Part shown: in pieces, positions 58,272-64,000 of the stretch
Numbering within the stretch: position 1 is the first letter of the stretch
Layout: each line of letters opens with the position of its first letter
Source of the DNA: Wolbachia endosymbiont (group A) of Pogonocherus hispidulus
GTDB taxonomy: Bacteria; Pseudomonadota; Alphaproteobacteria; Rickettsiales; Anaplasmataceae
Length of the DNA: 64,000 nt
NCBI RefSeq assembly: GCF_964028195.1
Contig: NZ_OZ034750.1
Span: 1,302,001-1,366,000 of the forward strand
Reading direction: 5' to 3'
Program-made: the position numbers and the translations under genes
The notes under the pieces: model-generated
The model's input: the letters and a program-made list of their open reading frames with translations, nothing else
What the model was told of the DNA's origin: nothing
Database searches by the model: none

Positions 58272-58973
58272 CTATATATAACGAATGAATTTTTTTATAT
58301 ATTCGTTATTAGTATTTTGTATTTCCTGAACAGTTCCATGGGAAATGATCTCCCCTTCATATAATACTGCTATTTTATCAGCTATTTTAAATGCGCTATG
58401 AATATCATGTGTAATCGTGATAATTGTAGTGTTAAGATCTTTAGATAATTTTATTATTATCTCGTTTACTATATCTGACATAATTGGGTCCAATCCTGAA
58501 GTTGGCTCATCCAATACGATGATTTCTGGATTGTGTGCAATCGCCCTTGCAAGTGCTACTCTTTTTTTCATTCCGCCTGATAGCTCTATTGGAAACATAT
58601 CTGCTATGCTTTCCTCCAGTCCAACATCATTTAACTTCTCGATTGCTAGCTGTTTTGCCTCCTTTTTGCTGATATTAAAGCGCTTTTTATAATTAAAAGA
58701 TATATTTTCCCACACTGTAACGTAGTCAAATAAAGCGGAATTTTGAAATAAAACCCCAAATTTATTTTTACTTTTACTATTTATTTTAACAGACCCTGAG
58801 TCTGGAGCAAGCAAGCCGATAATTGTTTTTGTTAGTACCGATTTGCCACTTCCTGAGCTACCAAGTATGACTAATGATTCCCCTTTCGATATATCAAAAT
58901 TTAGATCTTTTAGTACTGTCCTATCATCAAAAGATAAGCTTAAGTTTAATATTGATATTATGGGGTTACGCAT
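58272..58973 (-). CDS. mlaF: ABC transporter ATP-binding protein MlaF-like
   Basis: Drives phospholipid transport between the membranes with MlaE. Walker A is GSSGSGKS near residue 38, the signature LSGGMKKRVALARA, and Walker B IIVLDEPTSGLDP with the switch THD. 233 residues. It overlaps mlaE by 8 bases. MlaD and other partners are not in this window. Confidence 0.9.
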   Translation of the reverse strand: MRNPIISILNLSLSFDDRTVLKDLNFDISKGESLVILGSSGSGKSVLTKTIIGLLAPDSGSVKINSKSKNKFGVLFQNSALFDYVTVWENISFNYKKRFNISKKEAKQLAIEKLNDVGLEESIADMFPIELSGGMKKRVALARAIAHNPEIIVLDEPTSGLDPIMSDIVNEIIIKLSKDLNTTIITITHDIHSAFKIADKIAVLYEGEIISHGTVQEIQNTNNEYIKKFIRYI

Positions 58974-59748
58974 GTATCAAAGTAATCATGTAGTTTGCTA
59001 AAATGATCAGTATGGACGAAAAAACAACAGTTGATGTTGTAGCAACACCTACTCCTCGTGCACCTTCTTTGCAATGATAACCGTAATAGCAGCTTGAGAC
59101 AGAAATTATAGTGCCAAATGCAGTTGCTTTAGCTAGCCCAGTTATAAAATCGTACGTATTAAAGAACTGAGCTGTGTATTTTATGTATATATTTAAATTG
59201 TGGTTAAATTCGAAGACTGCAGTGACATACCCTCCAAATATTCCTATTAGATCTGCACATACTGTAAGTATGGGAAATACTATGATTGACGCTAAAATCC
59301 TTGGTGCAATTAAATATTTGAAAGGGTTGATGTTCAAAGTTGTAAGGGCATCTATTTGCTCGGTGATGCGCATTGTACCAATTTCTGCTGCAATTGATGA
59401 TCCAACCTTCCCTACCATTATTAAGCTGATCAAAACTGGTCCTAACTCTTTAATGATAGTGATCATAACAAGTTTGGGTATTATCTGTTCTTGATCAATC
59501 AATGGACCACTCAAGCTACTTTGTAAAACTATCGCCGCTCCTATGAAAACTCCAGTGAGCCCAACAATTGGCAGAGAGAAAAAGCCTATCTCTATAATTT
59601 GTCTTGCTACGTTGCTAAAATAATATGGTGGCACAAAGCAGTGGTATAGAGATTGAATAAAAAATATGAATACACTACCAAGCCTTAACAAAAAATTGAT
59701 AAAGCACTTACCAATTATTCTAACACTATTTATATCAAAAAAGCTCAC
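58966..59748 (-). CDS. mlaE: ABC transporter permease MlaE-like
   Basis: 260-residue membrane permease of the MlaE/YrbE family with five to six spans. Conserved segments are GLTGVFIGAAIVLQS, KELGPVL, MVGKVGSSIAAEIGTMR(I)TEQIDAL and GATTTVVFSS-like TTSTVVFSS near the end. First gene of a two-gene unit with mlaF. Confidence 0.92.
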   Translation of the reverse strand: MSFFDINSVRIIGKCFINFLLRLGSVFIFFIQSLYHCFVPPYYFSNVARQIIEIGFFSLPIVGLTGVFIGAAIVLQSSLSGPLIDQEQIIPKLVMITIIKELGPVLISLIMVGKVGSSIAAEIGTMRITEQIDALTTLNINPFKYLIAPRILASIIVFPILTVCADLIGIFGGYVTAVFEFNHNLNIYIKYTAQFFNTYDFITGLAKATAFGTIISVSSCYYGYHCKEGARGVGVATTSTVVFSSILIILANYMITLIHA

Positions 59749-59874
59749 TTTGTATTCATTTTAGCTAGAGGTTAGTCTTACTGATTTTATTAAAATTTTT
59801 ATTAACTTTATCGCAAAGTATAGCTGAGATATGTTTTAAGTTCAATAGCTAACGTAACTTTACCTTATACCGCA

Positions 59875-60040
59875 CACAACTATACGAACGTTTATCTTTC
59901 TAAAAGCAATTTGCATAGCAAATGATGTCATTCCAGCGCGTGGCGCTGGAATCCAGTTTCTACACAATTTAATCAAAACGCTGTATGATATATTTTTTGT
60001 AATCAAGTCTTCTGGATCCCAGATACTGTCTCTCATGTCA
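59875..60040. mobile_element. Inverted-repeat element remnant beside IS110 copy 3
   Basis: The left end acacaactatacgaacgttt is followed by a CCAGCGCGTGGCGCTGG palindrome and an internal region like the other copies. The right end is lost where the IS110 remnant begins. Confidence 0.6.
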
Positions 60041-60049
60041 AACAATTAA

Positions 60050-60951
60050 TTTACAATTAAATGGCTGATTGTTTTTAAGAATACCAAAAAAGACATGCAT
60101 CAGTTTTCTCATCAAGGCTAAAACTACGACTTTTGGACACTTTCCTTTACTCGTTAAACGCTGACAAAATTTTTGAAAATGATGATTGTACTACTATAGC
60201 TGGCATATAAAAAGCTTTTCGAATACGCTCAGATCCTATTTTACATATTCGGCTTCTTCTACTTATTGACGATCCAGATTGATGATGTTCTGGCGGCAAA
60301 AGCTGTTAGCATGACTAAAATTATCAACTGACGGCGTTTCTGCGATAACAGCAACAGCAGTAAGATATCCTATGCCTTTTACAGTTTTGAGGTTTTCTAT
60401 CATATTTTTTAGGTATGGATAGTGATTAATATGCTCATCAATTTCTTTTTCCAGGATAGCAATTTGTGCATCTATTGTTGAAATTACTTCGGATCTAGCG
60501 TTTTTGCAGCTGGAGTGCATATTTTTATTTTCCAAACGGTTCATCTGTTGCAACTTGTCGTCTTTAAGTGATTGCATGCAACGATAAAGCTCTCTTAAAT
60601 GCCTAACTTCAGGGGAAATAGGTTTCCAAAGAGCAGGTTTATTAGCGATACAAAATCTATAGCTGCATCTGATTTATCGGCTGAGCAGTTCACTTTTGCC
60701 AAAAGCCTTCTGGATTTACTACACTTACGTTATGTCCCAAGTCGTGCATAAAAGTAGCCAAATCTTCACCACACCAGCTAGTTGCTTCAAGACAAAGATG
60801 AATAAGGTTTGCTCCATGTCCATTGCACCACACTACAAGTTTTGTAAAGCCGTCTTCAAAAGACTTTGTGCCGTTTCTTATCGTTTATTAGCAAACAAAC
60901 ATCAAATTTCTTTTTAGAAATATCTACACCTAAAATAGCATTTACTTGCAT
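60050..60951 (-). pseudogene. IS110 transposase of a second type, broken
   Basis: It starts at 60951 with ribosome site GGAGGC and MQVNAILGVDISKKKFDVCL, the RuvC-like N-terminus of IS110 proteins. Frame is lost soon after. The C-terminal half (60577 to 60263) includes the coiled linker and VKGIGYLTAVAVIAE, and the end is broken again. It is unlike the other two IS110 remnants in sequence. Confidence 0.8.
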
Positions 60952-61053
60952 AAAACTGCCTCCAAGACTATAAATAAATTGAGAGTTCTTGTAAATACGG
61001 GATATAATTCCAAAGATACTGTTCAGTCTTCTAACTCTATGGGAGGGGAGCAA

Positions 61054-61342
61054 AATCTGGGATTCAGCCTTATTGGCATTAGTGTCAAGTTGGCTTCACC
61101 CTCCCTGTGAGATATTTTAGCTCTAATACCTCACATCATAAAGATACAAGTGTCACGCACTGGGATGACAGGGAAGAGAATACTGGATGACACCCTGACA
61201 ACCGTCATCCCGCTGCTTGTTAGCGGGATCTATGTTAAGGTATGACGGTTAAGTAACTCGTCATTCCGCTACTTGTTAGCGGGATCTGCTGTGGCGACAT
61301 AAACTCAAATCATTTCAAATTTCAATCCAAAGAGGTATCATC
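61054..61342. repeat. Palindromic repeats and possible IS110 non-coding end
   Basis: About 100 bp just upstream of the IS110 start may belong to its non-coding end. After about 61140 there are CCAGTG and CCGCTGCTTGTTAGCGGG palindromes. No gene. Confidence 0.55.
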
Positions 61343-61630
61343 ATGTCAAACAACTTCAATTTCAAAGAATTTTTTCACCATTACGAAGCAAACAGTACGT
61401 CAGATGATATACAACGGTACTGTATACTGTGGAAATCAGTGATAGCACAGGCAATGACTGATGCAGCAAGTAACTGTAAAAAAACAGAAAGCTTGGTAGA
61501 GAAACGTAAGGCGATTTCTTGGTTGTCAGACTTTAGTCAAGATTTTGTGCACACATGTATATTGGCTGATTGTGATCCGGTATACGTAAAAAACAAAATA
61601 CAGCCAATTTTAAAAAGCCTTACTAGATAA
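61343..61630 (+). CDS. Small Cys-containing soluble protein, unknown
   Basis: 95 residues, with a ribosome site AAGAGGT before the ATG. Mostly helical, with Cys, Trp and aromatic residues well spread (CILWKSVIAQAM, CILADCDPVYV). No span or signal peptide. It converges with the next gene, 8 bases apart. It resembles no family that I can name. Confidence 0.6.
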   Translation: MSNNFNFKEFFHHYEANSTSDDIQRYCILWKSVIAQAMTDAASNCKKTESLVEKRKAISWLSDFSQDFVHTCILADCDPVYVKNKIQPILKSLTR

Positions 61631-61637
61631 AGCCTTT

Positions 61638-62204
61638 TCAATGAGGTTTACTCCTTTTACCGAAAAAAATATCATTCAATCTCCTATCTATAGTTTCCTC
61701 TATATCTTTGATTAATAGCTGCTTTATCATGTTTACTTTCCGCTTTGCATCTTGAGCGTGATGCTCACTGTTATTGCTGTAATTATTCTTATCACTATAA
61801 CTACTGCCACTTGGTTTACTACTGTTACTGAACTCACTACCCTTTTTTCTTCTTGTGATTATGAACTTGAGTATCTTTTCCTTTAAAAAGGACTTCCAGC
61901 CTGTGCTAAGTAATAATTTATAGAGAAAATGCGGAGTAAGAAACGCCACTAATATTCGAATAGAAATTCCGTAACCGAGATCTTCCCTATTTTCATAATA
62001 CCACTTGCAATATTGAAATAAATGGTAAAACGCATTTTTGAAAGAGCCAAATTCTACAGCATACCAAAAACCATTGCTGAGAAACATGAGCACAATGCTG
62101 GATGTGTAAAGATACATTGTGAAGAGAAACAGTTTCACAATTATATCTTTTAGACTACCTAATATATAATTCAATAATCTTAATCTATAGAAAAGTGATA
62201 TCAT
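61638..62204 (-). CDS. Membrane protein with charged tail, unknown
   Basis: 188 residues. Hydrophobic segments at about residues 20-45 and 83-103 are followed by a basic, Ser/Asn-rich region (residues 115-150) and a charged helix at the end. No known motif. It lies just 3' of tRNA-Gln, in the same direction. Confidence 0.6.
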   Translation of the reverse strand: MISLFYRLRLLNYILGSLKDIIVKLFLFTMYLYTSSIVLMFLSNGFWYAVEFGSFKNAFYHLFQYCKWYYENREDLGYGISIRILVAFLTPHFLYKLLLSTGWKSFLKEKILKFIITRRKKGSEFSNSSKPSGSSYSDKNNYSNNSEHHAQDAKRKVNMIKQLLIKDIEETIDRRLNDIFFGKRSKPH

Positions 62205-62225
62205 TTCACACCCACTTCAACATGG

Positions 62226-62297
62226 CTGGGGTGGAAGGATTCGAACCTTCGCGTGGCGGTATCAAAAACCGCTGCCTTACCACTTGGCTACACCCCA
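62226..62297 (-). tRNA. tRNA-Gln, anticodon TTG
   Basis: The minus strand gives a 72-nt cloverleaf: acceptor TGGGGTG/CACCCCA, D arm AGCCAAGTGGTAAGGC, anticodon stem GCGGT/ACCGC with loop TTTTGAT, and T arm GGTTCGAATCC. The discriminator is G, and the next three bases (62223-62225) read CCA. Its 5' end overlaps the 3' end of cutA by 10 bases. Confidence 0.96.
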
Positions 62298-62606
62298 ATA
62301 CTACTTACATCAATAACACTATTAGCCCAATTAGTAAAAGATTTATTTGCTTTTTCTATGGGCATCACAGCAATAGCTGGCTGATCATAAGAATGCATTG
62401 CTTCGATTTTTTCTACAATTTTATCAACTTGATCATTCCTGCTCTTCATAATTGCCACTACTTCACAACCACTGTTAATTTCACCCTTCCATAAATACAG
62501 AGAATTTACTTCAGTTACACATACAATTAACTTCTCGTTTAACAATTCTTCAGAAATAGTTTTAGCCTCATTTAAATTTGAAAAAGTTGAAAACTAAATT
62601 ATTCAT
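62288..62606 (-). pseudogene. cutA: CutA-like divalent-ion tolerance protein, N-terminal frameshift
   Basis: The frame from 62545 (MLNEKLIVCVTEVNSLYLWKG) covers most of the small CutA1 domain, including SEVVAIMKSR-like CEVVAIMKSR and HSYDQPAIAVMPI, and stops inside the tRNA-Gln gene. The N-terminal strand is in another frame: an ATG at 62606 reads MNNLVF and then needs a shift near 62590 to continue STFSNLNEAKTISEELL. So the full-length protein is interrupted, although a shorter product from 62545 is conceivable. CutA forms trimers; the role in metal tolerance is general knowledge. Confidence 0.7.
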
Positions 62607-62675
62607 TAGAATCTATATAAACGCATTGCTACTATACTCCACTCAGGTTTATTCATCAAGAGAAAATAACGCCAG

Positions 62676-62955
62676 CGCGTACTGTATGAACATTTGTTTG
62701 CAAAGGTAGTATGTTAAGTGTTATAGCTAGTTTGCCTCAAACGTAAAGGTGTCATCCCAGTGCCCCTGTGATGTCATTCCAGTGCTTGACACTGGAATCC
62801 AGTTTTCCATATAATCTCATCGAAAACGTTGTAACCACTTTCTATGCTAGTTTACTTGTAAACAAGCAAACTTTCCTGGATCCAAGTAGTCAAGCACTGG
62901 GATGACACCTTTCCTAGCAGAGAAATCACAATGTTCATACGGTTGTACGCGTACC
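62676..62955. mobile_element. Inverted-repeat element, complete copy
   Basis: Left end actgtatgaacatttg and right end caatgttcatacggttgtac are inverted, with cgcgtac on both outer sides (62676-62682 and 62948-62954) as a possible 7-bp target duplication. The inside carries two CCAGTG palindromes and the block shared with the 54.6-kb copy. The surrounding 62607-63048 gap holds no gene. Confidence 0.75.
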
Positions 62956-62979
62956 GCTGGGATCTAGGATTTTTCTATA

Positions 62980-63025
62980 GTTTAAAAACAAAAAAAGGAT
63001 GTTACTCAACGAGTAACATCCTTTT
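62980..63025 (-). terminator. Intrinsic terminator of the last gene
   Basis: Minus strand AAAAGGATGTTACTC, loop GTT, GAGTAACATCCTTTT, then more T residues: a 15-bp perfect stem with a T-run, 24 bases past the stop codon. Confidence 0.9.
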
Positions 63026-63048
63026 GGAGAAGGTAGAAGTTTTACTTA

Positions 63049-64000
63049 TTACACTGTTCCTGGAGTTGCTGTAGCTCTTGAGTTGACAGGTTCTGCACTA
63101 GGTTGATCTAGAGATGCGCGTCGTTTTGCCAACTTTTCTTCGCGTTCTCTGTCAAATTCTTCTTTTAAAGGAAGAACTTGTTTTCTTGTTGGCGTAGAAG
63201 AACCAGAACCCATTCCACTATCAGAAGAATTACTGCGAGTTAGAGTTCCCTCATCCAGTGAATTGCTTCTGGTTGATTTGGGTGTAGAAAGCACATGTTT
63301 TTTCGCCCGCTGATCAACAAACTTTGACCATTCATCCTCTAAGGTTGGACTTTCAGGTACTTTTGGTGGAGCAACTGGAATAGACTGCTTACCAGAAGGT
63401 TTTTGTCCTATTGTTGCAGTTTTGTCAAGCACCCCAAGATCAGAACTAAAAGGTTCGTGAAGTTGTTTTTCTACGTTACTCCCTCCAAATTGTATAGAAT
63501 CTCTGAGTGTCCCATACTTTCCTGCTACTTTATTAAGGTTCTCCATAGAGTTAGAAAGTTTATGCTCTGTTTTGCACTCTTTAACAATCCTCTTAATTTC
63601 ATCGTAATGTTCAGAGAAAACACGGTCAATGAAATAAACATCGCTAGGCAATGCTTTCTGTTTTATCAAGACACGCAAATCTTTTTCATCCAAATGCTTA
63701 ATGAAGTTTTTTTGTACTTGCCACTTAGGAGTATGCTCTATCGATTCTGATTTTGCCTCCTCTGCTATTTTTAAATCAATTTTTAACGATATTTCAGAAA
63801 GTATATTTTTTACTAACTTAGAATTATCTCCTTTATCAGCAAAAATCGCTTTTAGTTCGTGCTTTATTTCACCAGCTTTCTTGCGATCTTCCTCAGGAAA
63901 CTTTGTCATTTTTTCTATAGCATCACCTTCCTTAGCATGATTGTAAAATACAACTCTATCCCTTTCCTTAAAGCGTTTTTTCAGTGAATCTACACCTTCT
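63049..64000 (-). CDS. Charged, Ser/Thr-rich protein, 5'-partial at the window edge
   Basis: The frame is open through the right edge (at least 317 codons). A Met at 63909 is possible as a start but nothing favours it. The visible part is charged and helical, then a Ser/Thr/Pro-rich stretch (TRSNSLDEGTLTRSNSSDSG with near-repeat RSNS(L/S)D) and a basic helix before the end. No span. Low-complexity Ser/Thr tails occur in secreted effectors, but no secretion signal is seen, so function is unknown. Confidence 0.65.
   Translation of the reverse strand, partial: EGVDSLKKRFKERDRVVFYNHAKEGDAIEKMTKFPEEDRKKAGEIKHELKAIFADKGDNSKLVKNILSEISLKIDLKIAEEAKSESIEHTPKWQVQKNFIKHLDEKDLRVLIKQKALPSDVYFIDRVFSEHYDEIKRIVKECKTEHKLSNSMENLNKVAGKYGTLRDSIQFGGSNVEKQLHEPFSSDLGVLDKTATIGQKPSGKQSIPVAPPKVPESPTLEDEWSKFVDQRAKKHVLSTPKSTRSNSLDEGTLTRSNSSDSGMGSGSSTPTRKQVLPLKEEFDREREEKLAKRRASLDQPSAEPVNSRATATPGTV

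Overview
The window looks like a stretch of chromosome from a Wolbachia endosymbiont (Rickettsiales, Anaplasmataceae). This rests on the gene content and texture: AT-rich DNA, small scattered heme, lipoate and isoprenoid genes, an F0 ATP-synthase cluster without the F1 genes, ankyrin and coiled-coil membrane proteins with no recognisable homology, many decayed insertion sequences, and dense palindromic repeats of the kinds known from Rickettsia and Wolbachia. The strain cannot be named from the sequence alone.

Layout. 1-3.1 kb: a membrane protein with a 48-bp internal repeat, hemD-xthA, a small membrane protein and tRNA-Leu(CAG). 3.1-12.4 kb: tldD, a long repeat block, the run bamB-like/lpdA/xerC, an ankyrin protein, and trxB with a 2-Cys peroxiredoxin. 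12.4-19.3 kb: a repeat-rich accessory segment with a 118-bp inverted-repeat element, an IS110 remnant, a tandemly triplicated guaA leader that brackets two small paralogous genes, guaA itself and a broken IS66. 19.3-28.2 kb: gltX, a small ankyrin/membrane protein, pccA, and a minus-strand cluster atpB-atpE-b'-b-glycosyltransferase-ctaA. 28.3-40.4 kb: a one-gene cassette, pheT, a 901-aa coiled-coil membrane protein, ileS, miaB, hemJ and pdhA. 40.4-50 kb: a second IS110 remnant, an orphan HK97-type portal protein, lipB-ldcA, topA and a broken IS4. 50-64 kb: rnd, coaE, a nitronate-monooxygenase-like gene, an orphan membrane protein, a second broken IS4, dxr, a His-rich protein, mlaF-mlaE, a third IS110 remnant, tRNA-Gln(TTG), a damaged cutA, and a coiled, Ser/Thr-rich protein that runs off the right edge.

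The main points of interest are repeats that act on genes. (1) A 241-bp inverted-repeat element sits inside the start of ldcA, flanked by an exact 11-bp direct repeat, and adds 84 codons without breaking the frame. (2) ileS carries two in-frame palindromic insertions. (3) Three copies of a roughly 490-bp repeat lie just 3' of tldD, gltX and topA, always in the orientation of the upstream gene, and each carries TTGACA-N17-TATCAT. (4) The guaA promoter, ribosome binding site and first codons are present three times; the first two copies lead into small genes with near-identical N-termini and diverged, possibly RAMA-like C-termini.

Most housekeeping genes are intact. The mobile elements are nearly all inactive by frameshift, deletion or truncation. 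Several genes without recognisable function have clear sigma70-type promoters, and one at 53.7 kb is a perfect consensus.
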